From: Chitinophagales bacterium | Lineage (GTDB): Bacteria; Bacteroidota; Bacteroidia; Chitinophagales; Saprospiraceae | Direction: 5' to 3' | Assembly (NCBI GenBank): GCA_013298845.1 | Contig: JAAFJN010000002.1 | Location: 481,595 to 545,594, forward strand | Length of the DNA stretch: 64,000 bases | Position numbers and translations under genes: made by a program | In this document: positions 7,809 to 16,222 of the stretch, in pieces | How the letters are laid out: the number at the start of each line of letters is the position of its first letter | Numbering within the stretch: the stretch's first letter is position 1 | Notes under the pieces: generated by a model | What the model was told of the DNA's origin: nothing | Databases searched by the model: none | What the model saw: only the letters and a program-made list of their open reading frames with translations

Positions 7809-9857
7809 ATGAATCGTCTTGTATTATTTTTCCTCTTTTTCTCTATTGCGGGCAACACTGCTTTTACCCAATCTACGATAAAACGGGTGAGCCGCACTAC
7901 CACTACCTGGAGTGGCTATGTGGGCGACCTCAAACCTTTTTATCACGGCGTGGCTTCCGGCGACCCGGCGGAAACCAGCGTTGTTATTTGGACCCGTGTT
8001 ACACCCGATAACAACCAAATGAGCATTAGTGGTAAGTACTTTGTGGCTTTGGATACGGCTTTTACCAATATTGTCCAAACGGGTAATTTTGAAACGAACC
8101 CAGACAAGGACTATACTGTAAAAATCCTGCTGAATGGCCTTACTGCGGGTACCACCTACTACTACTATTTTCAGGCACTTAATGCCAACTCGCTCATTGG
8201 CCGCGCCAAAACCTGTCCAAGCGGCAGCACAATTGACCACCTCAAATTTGCGGTGGTTTCCTGTTCCAACTACGAAGGCGGTTATTTTAATGCTTACCGC
8301 AGCATTGCCAACCGCAACGATATTGATGCCGTGATACACCTTGGCGACTATATTTACGAGTACGGAGCCGGTACCTACGGCGGCCAATTGCCCGATCGTG
8401 TCAATGAACCGGCGACCGAAATCATTAATTTGGCCGATTATCGTACACGTTACTCGCTGTACCGCTTAGACGAAGCATTGATTCGCCTTCACCAACAACA
8501 CACGTTTATCAATATTTGGGATGACCACGAATCGGCCAATGACTCTTACGTTGATGGTGCCCAAAATCACCAGTCCAACGAAGGCAGTTGGGAAACGCGT
8601 AAAGCAATTTCCAAACAGGTGTATTTTGAATGGATGCCTATTCGCGACAATAGCAATAATTCAATTTACAAAAAAATCTCTTACGGAAGCCTTTGCGATA
8701 TTTTAATGCTGGATACACGCCTCGAAGGCCGCGTTGAACCACCAGCCAATTTCGACACTCCTGATGTTCCGACCCGGAATATGATCAGTAACGAGCAATA
8801 CAACTGGCTCATGAATAACCTCAAACAATCATCGGCACGATGGAAGGTCATTGGAAACCAGGTGCTGTTCTCTACTTTTAACGTGGGCTTTGCCGGTGGT
8901 TTTACCGATGGCATGCCTGATTTTACCAATATTGACTCCATTCGTTTGGCAGAAAACGTGTTTATTGACAACTGGGAGTCGTACCCAACGCAGCGCAATT
9001 CAATTATTGACACCTTGCGCCTTAAAAATATTGATAACGTAATTATTGTCACCGGTGATTCGCACTGTAGTTGGGCTTTTGATGTCACCCAAAATGCAGT
9101 ATTGTACCCACTTGCAGCGGCCTTTAATATACCTCAATCGAATCCTTACAACATGGCCACCGGACAAGGTTATACCCCTGCTACCGGCGCAGGCAGTTGG
9201 GCGGTTGAATTTGGTACACCGTCGGTTTCATCGCCCAACTTTGATGAATCAGTGGGGGCTGCGGTCACGGCACAATTTGAATTTTTGATGAATAATCCGG
9301 TTCCTGTGATTGGAGCCACTTATAATCCACACCTTAAATACGTGGATTTGGATCGTCATGGTTATTTTTTGCTTGATCTTAAAGCCGATGCGGCACAAGC
9401 CGATTTTTATTATGTACCAACGGTTCAGATAGATACCATCGGCGAAAGTTTTGGGGTGGGCGCACGAACACTTGACCAGGAAAACCGGATTCAATTAAGC
9501 AATACACCTCTGCCACCCAAAACCAATGTAGATACCCCAACCCCGGCAATGCCTTTGCCTTTTACTTCCGGCACCATCGCGGCACCTTCACAAGTGGCCG
9601 TTTTTAGTTGCTACCCCAACCCTTCACAAGACCTGGTTTATTTGCAATTGGGTCTGGAAAAAACACTGACTTGCGGGATCAACGTGTATGATTTGGCGGG
9701 AAAAAAAGTATTGCAAGCGCGTACTCCGGAAACAATGTCGGCCGGAATTTACAAACTGGCTGTTTCTTTAGGCCAACTGGCTACCGGCACTTATTTCGTG
9801 GTACTCGAAGACCGTACAGGTATTTTGGCTTCCCAAAAAGTAGTAATTAAGCGATAA
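7809..9857 (+). CDS. Secreted PhoD-type alkaline phosphatase with T9SS type A sorting domain
   Basis: A signal peptide (residues 1-21) is followed by a PhoD N-terminal Fn3-like domain (FYHGVASGDPAETSVVIWTR) and the metallophosphatase core. Metal-site motifs visible are FAVVSCSNYEGGYFNAY, IHLGDYIYEYG, NIWDDHESANDS and VTGDSHCSWAFDV. PhoD enzymes are Ca/Fe-dependent phosphodiesterase/monoesterases that release phosphate outside the cell. The last 85 residues form a T9SS type A sorting domain (SCYPNPSQDLVYL, DLAGKKV, ATGTYFVVL, KVVIKR), so the protein should be exported by T9SS and attached or released at the cell surface. Length is 682 residues. It is monocistronic. Confidence 0.92.
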   Translation: MNRLVLFFLFFSIAGNTAFTQSTIKRVSRTTTTWSGYVGDLKPFYHGVASGDPAETSVVIWTRVTPDNNQMSISGKYFVALDTAFTNIVQTGNFETNPDKDYTVKILLNGLTAGTTYYYYFQALNANSLIGRAKTCPSGSTIDHLKFAVVSCSNYEGGYFNAYRSIANRNDIDAVIHLGDYIYEYGAGTYGGQLPDRVNEPATEIINLADYRTRYSLYRLDEALIRLHQQHTFINIWDDHESANDSYVDGAQNHQSNEGSWETRKAISKQVYFEWMPIRDNSNNSIYKKISYGSLCDILMLDTRLEGRVEPPANFDTPDVPTRNMISNEQYNWLMNNLKQSSARWKVIGNQVLFSTFNVGFAGGFTDGMPDFTNIDSIRLAENVFIDNWESYPTQRNSIIDTLRLKNIDNVIIVTGDSHCSWAFDVTQNAVLYPLAAAFNIPQSNPYNMATGQGYTPATGAGSWAVEFGTPSVSSPNFDESVGAAVTAQFEFLMNNPVPVIGATYNPHLKYVDLDRHGYFLLDLKADAAQADFYYVPTVQIDTIGESFGVGARTLDQENRIQLSNTPLPPKTNVDTPTPAMPLPFTSGTIAAPSQVAVFSCYPNPSQDLVYLQLGLEKTLTCGINVYDLAGKKVLQARTPETMSAGIYKLAVSLGQLATGTYFVVLEDRTGILASQKVVIKR

Positions 9858-9962
9858 GAGACGGCTGTAAACACGTTTCTTACCGTGAGTTCGGGCAGCA
9901 AAACAATCCCAGTAGAGATCGAATATTGGCATAGATGCCTGATTATCGACGATATACAACCT

Positions 9963-10024
9963 CGACAGAGATCGCACATTGGTGGCTCTTTTCCCTAATT
10001 GACACCAATGTGCGCCCCTGTCGG
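9963..10024. repeat. REP-like hairpin in the PhoD/DUF2892 gap
   Basis: CGCACATTGGTG (9973-9984) pairs perfectly with CACCAATGTGCG (10003-10014) around an 18-nt loop; an outer CGACAG/CTGTCG pair (9963-9968 with 10018-10023) extends it. There is no T-tract, so it is not an ordinary terminator. A loosely similar CCTCGRCAGAG...ATTGGT text occurs at 37990-38015. The remainder of the 293-base gap shows nothing else. Confidence 0.55.
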
Positions 10025-10150
10025 GTCGTTGGTGATAATTGCGCTTTTTGCTATCAATATCAAACCAGCGTAAATTTCACTTCCGAATTCACGTTAATTT
10101 AAAAAACGGGCAAAAATCGCGTTGAATCCCATCTCCCCGGCAGTATTCCC

Positions 10151-10354
10151 CTACCTCCGCGGGCAGGTATTTACCCCAATCGCGGCATAAATCGGGCAAA
10201 AACTCACCAAACTGGTCAGTACAAACACGCCTCCCAAGGCCAGTAATACGTAACCAAAGGTGCCCGTTACCGTGCCCGTGAAAAACAAAGCGGCGAAAAT
10301 AATAGCAACGATGATGCGAATGATTTTGTCGGTTGAACCCATGTTCTGTTTCAT
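10151..10354 (-). CDS. DUF2892 (YgaP-like) small inner-membrane protein
   Basis: The 67-residue protein has the family hallmarks: an N-terminal MGSTDKIIRI segment, two transmembrane helices separated by a Gly turn, and the C-terminal CPIYAAIG motif with a second cysteine near the end (NTCPRR). The function of the family is not settled; relatives lie near sulfur-transfer and Crp/Fnr genes. It is 79 bases downstream of the Crp/Fnr gene on the same strand, with its own CACCTTTG box (plus-strand 10394-10401), which suggests the regulator may act on it. Confidence 0.88.
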   Translation of the reverse strand: MKQNMGSTDKIIRIIVAIIFAALFFTGTVTGTFGYVLLALGGVFVLTSLVSFCPIYAAIGVNTCPRR

Positions 10355-10433
10355 GATGTATCTGTTTTAATGTGTGATGTTATTTTGATACAACAAAGGT
10401 GCAGGGTTGGGGCGGCGGGGTCTGCTACTTTAG

Positions 10434-11087
10434 TTACATAAGGCCAATATTTTTTATTTTTCCGCGCATCAGGCGGATAAGGCCCTTTTTTTCGAGTTGT
10501 TTTAGCATGCGCGATACCACCACGCGGGCGGTACCCAATTCACTGGCAATTTCCTGGTGCGATATGGCAATCACCGTACCCGAATGAAAGGCAAACTGGT
10601 GGCGCAGGTATTTTTCCAAACGCTCGTCGAGGTGTTTAAACCCCACTTCTTCCACCAGTTCCAGCAATTCTTCAAAACGTTTGCCGTAGGCATCCAACAC
10701 AAAATCAAACCAAATGGGGTAACGGCGCGCCAATTGCCAATTGACGGTCGTTGGCAACAACACAATGGTGGCTTTTTGCTGCACAACGGCCTTTATTTTG
10801 CTTTTTTCGCGTTTTAAACTGGCCGATAACGTGAGCGCACAACTTTCGCCGGGATGAATATAATACATCAAAATTTCGTGGCCGTCGTGGTCGGAACGCA
10901 CCACTTTGATAATTCCGTCAATGACCAACGGGATGTAATTGATCGTGTCGCCCGTGTCGAGCAACACTTTTCCTTCGGGCAACGACAGCGCTTGCGATTC
11001 GGTGGCAATGGCCTGCGCAATATCGCCCGATTCGGCTAAAACGGTAAAATGTTGCCGAATCTGGCGGGCAATATCTTCGGGTAACAT
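10434..11087 (-). CDS. Crp/Fnr-family transcriptional regulator
   Basis: The 217-residue protein has an N-terminal cyclic-nucleotide-binding-like beta roll (LPEGKVLLDTGD, YIPLVIDGIIKVVR, ILMYYIHPGESC) and a C-terminal winged helix (AISHQEIASELGTARVVVSRMLKQLEKKGLI). The Fnr N-terminal cysteine cluster is absent, so it is not an Fe-S oxygen sensor of the Fnr type. The ligand is unknown. The DUF2892 gene downstream is a likely target. Three bases separate its start from the stop of the chitobiase-like gene upstream, so it may also be read through from the fucP operon. Confidence 0.9.
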   Translation of the reverse strand: MLPEDIARQIRQHFTVLAESGDIAQAIATESQALSLPEGKVLLDTGDTINYIPLVIDGIIKVVRSDHDGHEILMYYIHPGESCALTLSASLKREKSKIKAVVQQKATIVLLPTTVNWQLARRYPIWFDFVLDAYGKRFEELLELVEEVGFKHLDERLEKYLRHQFAFHSGTVIAISHQEIASELGTARVVVSRMLKQLEKKGLIRLMRGKIKNIGLM

Positions 11088-11090
11088 GGG

Positions 11091-11879
11091 CTAATAGGCA
11101 ATAATTTCGTCCACAAAAAACCAGCCTTTCGCTCCTTTTCCGGGGTGCCATTCGGGAATAGCGGCCAACGGGCGAATGGTCAGGCGCAGTTGTTTGGTCC
11201 GAAAAGCCGTTGAAAAACGCAGTTCCTCCGCCACACATTGCACCCGTTGGGCGGGCGTTTCGCTGCGCCATTCCCGCCGGGCCAACGCGACGTACTGCCG
11301 TTTTTTATCGTCCCAACCTTCCACCGTTACGGAGCCGGGCAAAAAGATCCAACTGCCTTCACTTTGCAAAAAATCGAGCAAAACGGAGCGCACTTTGGCC
11401 TTTTTTTCAAAATCCACCACGACCACCAACGAATCCTGGTTAAAGCCCAACCACCCCGGATTGCGGTAATCTGTGTTGCCACCCACCGCATCAACGAGGG
11501 TGCGCGGGCCGGTTCCGGGGTACTGCGCCGCCGGTGGCGTATGGGTAACGTGGTGCACCTTTTTTCCAAGGGCAAAAAAGGTCGCGGCCGTTACGTCCGA
11601 AGGCAAAAAACCGGCTCCAAAAACGCGGGCTTTCACCGTTGTGCCGGAATTGGTCACCGCAATGGGGGCCGTGTACAGCGGCGATTGTTCGGTGGGGTCG
11701 CTCTGGTCTAAAGTGTAGCGGATTTGGGTATTATTTTGGGCAAATTGCAGCGTAACAGTGGCTTTTTCGGCAAAAAACACCGAAGAATAACCCATGATTG
11801 GGGGAGCCAACTGAAACATTTCCTGCGCGCACAACAGCGGCGGCGACAACAGCAGCAAACAAAAAATGCGGTACATCAT
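11091..11879 (-). CDS. Secreted protein with chitobiase/HEX C-terminal-like and discoidin-like domains
   Basis: A signal peptide (1-19) precedes a small beta-sandwich resembling the chitobiase/hexosaminidase C-terminal domain (TQIRYTLDQSDPTEQSPLYTAPIAVTNSGTTVKARVF, residues about 50-95). A second module with TLVDAVGGNTDYRNPGWLGF and RTKQLRLTIRPL resembles an F5/8-type (discoidin) carbohydrate-binding fold. No catalytic domain is present, so it looks like a surface glycan-binding accessory protein. It directly follows the propeller gene with no gap, in the fucP operon. Confidence 0.7.
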   Translation of the reverse strand: MMYRIFCLLLLSPPLLCAQEMFQLAPPIMGYSSVFFAEKATVTLQFAQNNTQIRYTLDQSDPTEQSPLYTAPIAVTNSGTTVKARVFGAGFLPSDVTAATFFALGKKVHHVTHTPPAAQYPGTGPRTLVDAVGGNTDYRNPGWLGFNQDSLVVVVDFEKKAKVRSVLLDFLQSEGSWIFLPGSVTVEGWDDKKRQYVALARREWRSETPAQRVQCVAEELRFSTAFRTKQLRLTIRPLAAIPEWHPGKGAKGWFFVDEIIAY

Positions 11880-12902
11880 TTACACGGGGGTGAGTTTAAA
11901 AGGATACACTTTACCCGAATTCCACTGCGCCACGTAGATATTTTCGTCGTCGTCCACGCAAACATCGTGGGGATATTGAAATACTTTGATGGTTTGGTAC
12001 ATCGGTTCCGGCTGATCGTTGGTGTACGTGGGGGTGCTGCCCGCGATATTGGACACTACGCGGTCGTTTTTGTCCAAAATGGTTACAAATCCCGATTGCT
12101 GCATGGGCCGATTGGCACTCATCAGCACGGCGGCGTACAGGTAATCGCCCTTAATCACGGGCCGACAAACCCAGGCACCGGGCACGGGGATGGTGCTGAG
12201 GTATTGCCCGTCGAGGGTGTACCGTTTGAAGGCGTTTTCTTCGCGCGACGACACGATCAGGGTGGGCCGTTCGGGGTTTCGGCCATCGTAGCAGATACCG
12301 TGGGCATTTTTTAAAAAGGCCGCTCCTTCGCCACGCCCGCCCCAATGGCGCAGGTATTCGCCGCGGGCATTGTACTGAATGATATAATCTTTGCCGTAAC
12401 CATCGGCCACGTAAATATCGCCGTTGGGCGCAATGGCCGTTTCGGTGGGGATAAATTCGTCGGCTTTTTGGTAAATATTGGCCGCTTTGGGGTAATCGAG
12501 GGTGAGCAACACGCGACCGTTAATATCGGTTTTAATGACCTGATGGCGGTTATTATCGCAGATATAAAGGGTATCGGTGCCGTTTTCGTCGAACAACGTG
12601 AGGCCGTGCGCACCGGGGTATTCGGTGCCCCAGGCGGTAATGAGTTGGCCGTTTTTATTGTAAATGATAACATTGTTGCGGGTATCGTTGGTGAGCAGCA
12701 AAATACGCCCCTGCCGATCCTGCACCATTTCGTGGCAGTCGTTGACGGGGTATTTTTGGGCATCCAGCGCACCCCATTGGGTATCAATGCGGTAGCGCTT
12801 GTTGTTGTGGCCCAAAATCACCGCGCCGCGTTCCGTCGGAGTTAATACCGACGGAACGCAGGCGGCAGTGGCGGCGATTTGAATAAATTTTCGACGGTGC
12901 AT
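11880..12902 (-). CDS. NHL-repeat six-bladed beta-propeller protein with Tat-like signal
   Basis: The N-terminus (MHRRKFIQIAATAA) has twin arginines and a hydrophobic stretch, suggesting Tat export. The body contains repeated NHL-type blades (HGLTLFDENGTDTLYICDNNRHQVIK, AIAPNGDIYVADGYGKDYIIQYNARGEYLRHWG, HDVCVDDDENIYVAQWNSGKVYPF). Related proteins include peptidyl-alpha-hydroxyglycine lyase-like enzymes and sugar-lactone-type hydrolases, but a catalytic set is not evident. It sits between fucP and a glycan-binding-like gene, so a role in deoxysugar or glycan handling is a reasonable inference. Confidence 0.8.
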   Translation of the reverse strand: MHRRKFIQIAATAACVPSVLTPTERGAVILGHNNKRYRIDTQWGALDAQKYPVNDCHEMVQDRQGRILLLTNDTRNNVIIYNKNGQLITAWGTEYPGAHGLTLFDENGTDTLYICDNNRHQVIKTDINGRVLLTLDYPKAANIYQKADEFIPTETAIAPNGDIYVADGYGKDYIIQYNARGEYLRHWGGRGEGAAFLKNAHGICYDGRNPERPTLIVSSREENAFKRYTLDGQYLSTIPVPGAWVCRPVIKGDYLYAAVLMSANRPMQQSGFVTILDKNDRVVSNIAGSTPTYTNDQPEPMYQTIKVFQYPHDVCVDDDENIYVAQWNSGKVYPFKLTPV

Positions 12903-12904
12903 AA

Positions 12905-14251
12905 TTATTCCGGGTGTTTAATACTCGGATATTTCCACAAATACCATACAATATACCCAAAACACACCAACGGAATGACCAGAGCGGTAATCATGCCACC
13001 GCTACCGGCTAATTTTCCGGCAATGGGCGGCATCACTGCACCACCCACGATGGCCATAATCACCAACGACGAGGCCAACTTACTTTCCGTGGGCGCAAGT
13101 CCCTTGGTAGCCAGTGCAAAAATGGTGGGGAACATGATACTTTGGCAGAAAAACGCCAACATAATGCAAATAATGGCCGTAAAACCACCCGTTGCGAGGG
13201 CCGTTCCGATAAACAATACCGATGCAATGCTGTACCACGAAACCACGCGGCGCGGCTCCATTTTGCTCATCCAGGCGGTACCGATAAAACGGCCCAACAT
13301 AAACAAGACAAACGCCATAGAAAGGTGGTAATTGGCAATTTTTTCGGAAGAAGTATCGGGGCCAACGTTGTACAACCACGATACAATACCAAGGTGTTCG
13401 TCTTTGGCCAAATCCACTTTAAAATCGGCGAAATAGCCCCACAAGGTGGCCTGTGCGCCCACGTTGGCAAACTGCGCCAATACCCCCAAACCCAATCGCG
13501 GGTATTTGAACAACAGCGACCAAATACTACCCGATGGCTTGTCGGCGGGTCCGTCGGCCTGCACTACTTCGGGGAGTTTGGACATCCAGAACAAGAGCGC
13601 CACCAACGTTACAATAATACCCACCGCGAGGTAAGGGCCTTGCACCGAAAGGGCCGAACTCACCCGCGCCTGTTCAATGGCTTCGGGGGTCATGGTCGCG
13701 AGCAATTCGGGGGTGTATTCTTTTTGCGAAAAAATAAAGAGGGAACCAATAATTGGTCCCAAAATGATGCTGATACCGTTAAAAGACTGGGCAAAATTGA
13801 TGCGCCATTCGGCCGTATCGCGGCTGCCCAAAACGGTAACGTACAGGTTGGCCGCCGTTTCCAAAAACGCCAAACCCGAAGCAATGGTAAACAAACAAAG
13901 CAGGAAAAAGGAATATTCGCGCACATTGGCCGCCGGATAAAACAAAAACGCGCCCAATGCATACAGGGCCAGTCCCATGAGCACGCCGTTTTTGTAACCG
14001 TATTTGCGCATAAAAATCCCCGCCGGAATGGCCATTACAAAATAGCCGAGGTAAAAGGCGGAATCTACCAAACCGGCCTGCCAACGCTCTTTGAGGTCGA
14101 GTGCAAATTGAAAATGTCGAATCAGGGAGCCATTGAGTGAATTGGCAATCCCCCACAAGAAAAAAAGACTACACACCAACCCGAAGGCAAAAGTGTAATT
14201 CCGGTTTGTTTCCGAGGTGTTCAGGTTGGGTTGTTCGTTTACTGGAAGCAT
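12905..14251 (-). CDS. fucP: FucP-like sugar:H+ symporter (MFS)
   Basis: The 448-residue protein has twelve predicted membrane helices and the FucP-type start (FLWGIANSLNGSLIRHFQFALDL) followed by SAFYLGYFVMAIPAG and a KYGYKNG loop. FucP imports L-fucose with protons; related members take other sugars, so the exact substrate is inferred. It is the first gene of a tight minus-strand operon with the propeller (2-base gap) and the chitobiase-like gene. A CACCTTTG box on the minus strand (plus 14293-14300) may be its -7 element. No fucose catabolic enzymes lie nearby. Confidence 0.88.
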   Translation of the reverse strand: MLPVNEQPNLNTSETNRNYTFAFGLVCSLFFLWGIANSLNGSLIRHFQFALDLKERWQAGLVDSAFYLGYFVMAIPAGIFMRKYGYKNGVLMGLALYALGAFLFYPAANVREYSFFLLCLFTIASGLAFLETAANLYVTVLGSRDTAEWRINFAQSFNGISIILGPIIGSLFIFSQKEYTPELLATMTPEAIEQARVSSALSVQGPYLAVGIIVTLVALLFWMSKLPEVVQADGPADKPSGSIWSLLFKYPRLGLGVLAQFANVGAQATLWGYFADFKVDLAKDEHLGIVSWLYNVGPDTSSEKIANYHLSMAFVLFMLGRFIGTAWMSKMEPRRVVSWYSIASVLFIGTALATGGFTAIICIMLAFFCQSIMFPTIFALATKGLAPTESKLASSLVIMAIVGGAVMPPIAGKLAGSGGMITALVIPLVCFGYIVWYLWKYPSIKHPE

Positions 14252-14311
14252 ACAAATTAATTAATAGGTAAATGAAGTGTGTGTGAACGCGACAAAGGTG
14301 CAATGAAATTT

Positions 14312-14932
14312 TTATTTTTTGCGCACACCCAAATAAAAATGCCACAAGAATCGGATACCGACGCTGCGAAACGGTCGCCAATGTTCGGTAGCCGTTACAA
14401 AAGTATCGTGATCGGGGCGGGCAGGATAGCCGTACAATACCCGAAAGGCTTCGAGCAGGGCAATATCGCCTTTGGGCAGCACATCGGGACGGAGGAGGCA
14501 CATAGTCAGGTAAATATCGGAGGTCCACTGCCCTACCCCTTTGAGTTGCTGGAGATGGGTGGCCACGGCCTCGTCGGGAAGATCGGCGAGTTGTTCGAGG
14601 TCGAGTTGACCGCTGTCGAGGGCTTGGGCCAGTCCGCGGCAGTAGTTGGTTTTTTGTCGGCTAAAACCCATTTGGCGCAGGGTTTCGTCGGTCAATTGCA
14701 AAAAAAGCGCGGGGGTAATTTGGCCGTTCAGGCCCGCTTTGAGTTTGTCAAAAGCCGCCTGCGCCGAAGCCAGCGACACTTGTTGCTCCAAAATAATGTG
14801 GACCAAAGCAGGAAAACCGGCTTCGCGCGCCCACAGGGGCGGGTAGCCGTACTGCGCCAGTACTCGGGCAATGACCGGGTCGCGGTGCGCCAGTTCATCG
14901 GCGTGTTGGGGGAGCGTGGTGTGGGTGAGCAT
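14312..14932 (-). CDS. DNA-3-methyladenine glycosylase, AlkA-type HhH-GPD
   Basis: The 206-residue protein has the HhH-GPD fold: a helix-hairpin-helix (LKGVGQWTSDIYL) followed by the Pro/Asp loop (LLRPDVLPKGDIAL) with the catalytic Asp. No iron-sulfur cysteine loop is found at the C-terminus, which separates it from Nth/MutY. It should excise alkylated purines as the first step of base-excision repair. It is shorter than E. coli AlkA because the N-terminal TBP-like domain is absent, as is common. It is a single gene. Confidence 0.88.
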   Translation of the reverse strand: MLTHTTLPQHADELAHRDPVIARVLAQYGYPPLWAREAGFPALVHIILEQQVSLASAQAAFDKLKAGLNGQITPALFLQLTDETLRQMGFSRQKTNYCRGLAQALDSGQLDLEQLADLPDEAVATHLQQLKGVGQWTSDIYLTMCLLRPDVLPKGDIALLEAFRVLYGYPARPDHDTFVTATEHWRPFRSVGIRFLWHFYLGVRKK

Positions 14933-15153
14933 GGTGTGAGGCGTTTAGATCCAATAAAACAGGGACTAAACGCTGGGTGTGTGCTTTGGTTTTAAAGGGT
15001 GGTCATTGCTGGGTTGGGGTGGCTACTCAGGGGATTTTAGATTCATAATTTTCGAGTGCGTGACAAAATCGGGGTCGTTGTTATTCGGACCAATATCTCT
15101 TTGTGCTCTGTTGAAGAATGGTAGTTGGCGATAATTTTGTTCTTTTTATGCCG

Positions 15154-15367
15154 ACTTCCTACTTTTTGGGGCCAAAAAGTAGGCAAAAAGCCCGCGGCTG
15201 ACGAAAAATCCTACGATTTTGCTTTCCGTTTCCGGCCGCGCCAAAAAAACTCGCCGGTCGCCCTCACGGGGCCTCGCCCCGCCAATTGCGTTTGGCTCAA
15301 ACAGTTTTTGGCTTCATCGGCCTCCAACGGAGCAAAATCGGGATTTTTCTAAGGCCGCACCAGTAAA
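15154..15367. repeat. Dispersed folded repeat, copy 1 (full)
   Basis: A ~214-base unit shared with 36706-36916 and, partly, 27168-27255. It starts with a perfect hairpin (CCTACTTTTT/AAAAAGTAGG), then GCTGACGAAAAATCCTACGA, a GC-rich centre, and ends with GGAGCAAAATCGGGATTTTTC, which is nearly the reverse complement of the left arm. A nested pair GCCAAAAAAACT/AGTTTTTGGC closes the centre. Outside the repeat, 14933-15150 shows nothing I can name. Confidence 0.8.
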
Positions 15368-15463
15368 GGACGGATGGGGATTGGTGACACTGTCCCAGTT
15401 TTGAAACAACAGCACCACAATAACTAAGGCAAAAGCGATGATGTTCTGATTCATTGATCTAAC

Positions 15464-15545
15464 ATTGCCAATAGCGGTTATAGGCACCTGCCCGCCCGGA
15501 AACTGCGCGAAAGCGGTTGGTTGAGTGGTGTTTTTAATGCTGATG
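15464..15545 (-). pseudogene. 5' remnant of a TonB-like gene paralog
   Basis: This stretch is about 85-90% identical to 19567-19649, which encodes the signal-peptide end and AQFPGGADAYNRYW of the intact TonB-like gene. The frame is broken by a one-base loss after AQFPGG. It is followed (minus-strand sense) by a hydrophobic 46-residue frame (MNQNIIAFALVIVVLL..., 15314-15454) that runs into the dispersed repeat and is probably meaningless. Confidence 0.7.
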
Positions 15546-15560
15546 GAAAAAGGCTTAATC

Positions 15561-15636
15561 CTGCCAGTCAACGGAATAGAGCAGGTAGTGACCATTGTAC
15601 TGTCGTTTTGCACCTCCACCTCATTGTAGTGGGGAT
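15561..15636 (-). pseudogene. Internal fragment of an xisI paralog
   Basis: The 76 bases match 23622-23700 of the intact xisI gene (EVEVQ ... YSVGWQG segment) at roughly 75-80% identity, with frame damage. No other part of an xisI gene is found here. Confidence 0.65.
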
Positions 15637-15683
15637 GGAAGGGTTTCTACACCCGCTGTATATCCTGTCAAGGAGGAAATTTT

Positions 15684-16031
15684 TCATGCGGTCAGTTGTG
15701 AGCGCAATTCTTCTGTGCTTTGTGGTATATCCATTACCTGCCCAATTTCACGAATTTTCTCCCAATCCGTCCGAACATACCTACTTTCCCGAATCAATTC
15801 TTCGGCGGTCACGCTTTGGCGGATTGGTTTTATCGCTTTTCGGAGGGGGCTATCGGGCGGCAAAGTGACCAAATACGCATCCGTCGCATTGATGGGCGCA
15901 TTTTTTTTCTTGGCCTTGGCTTTTTTTGGTACTGACACGACCTCCTCCACTTTCACATAACTCAGTGTTTGCAGAAAACTGAGGAATGTTTGCATATATT
16001 GGTCTTCTATATGTAGCCTAAGTTCGGACAT
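15684..16031 (-). CDS. Antitoxin-like small protein (orphan)
   Basis: The chosen start (16031, MSELRLHIEDQYMQTFLSFLQTL) gives 115 residues. The N-terminal HIEDQYMQTFLSFLQTLSYVKVEEV segment and the later LRKAIKPIRQSVTAEELIRE segment resemble small Bacteroidota/cyanobacterial antitoxin-type proteins that precede a toxin gene. Here the downstream position is occupied by xisI and TonB-like debris, so the partner seems lost. A lysine-rich stretch (PKKAKAKKKN) lies in the middle. A TACTTTTG -7 box lies at 16058-16065 on the minus strand, inside the neighbouring repeat. Confidence 0.55.
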   Translation of the reverse strand: MSELRLHIEDQYMQTFLSFLQTLSYVKVEEVVSVPKKAKAKKKNAPINATDAYLVTLPPDSPLRKAIKPIRQSVTAEELIRESRYVRTDWEKIREIGQVMDIPQSTEELRSQLTA

Positions 16032-16051
16032 AGGTGTATATCGTTTTATTG

Positions 16052-16200
16052 TACACACAAAAGTACGCCATTTCCATCATAAACACCGCATTTAGTCGAA
16101 GTCTCCTACTGACGGAAAACCAATACCGTCGCACGCATTCCTGATGCCCCCCCTCAACCACCTGCCCCTCGGCGGCCCGGAGTTCCCAACGCGGCATGAG
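16052..16200 (-). pseudogene. 3' remnant of a TonB-like gene paralog with internal deletion
   Basis: Bases 16147-16200 match the MPRWELRAxxGQxVE codons of the intact gene (19366-19411). They are joined directly to a copy of its last codons and 3' flank (16052-16142 versus 18642-18729). About 600 bases between these points are missing and the TGA stop has become TGG. The 3' flank supplies a TACTTTTG box that now sits in front of the antitoxin-like gene. Confidence 0.75.
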
Positions 16201-16222
16201 ATTTAGTGATAGGAAGATACGT

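Noticed and set aside
13142..14140. 332-codon plus-strand frame
   Set aside because: It is antisense to fucP, which has full family features; the frame has no recognisable motif.
14933..15150. A gene or tRNA in this gap
   Set aside because: No frame with protein features and no cloverleaf was seen on either strand.
15314..15619. 101-codon minus-strand frame as a gene
   Set aside because: It joins xisI debris, TonB-like debris, a short hydrophobic stretch and part of the dispersed repeat; it is a chance frame through several remnants.
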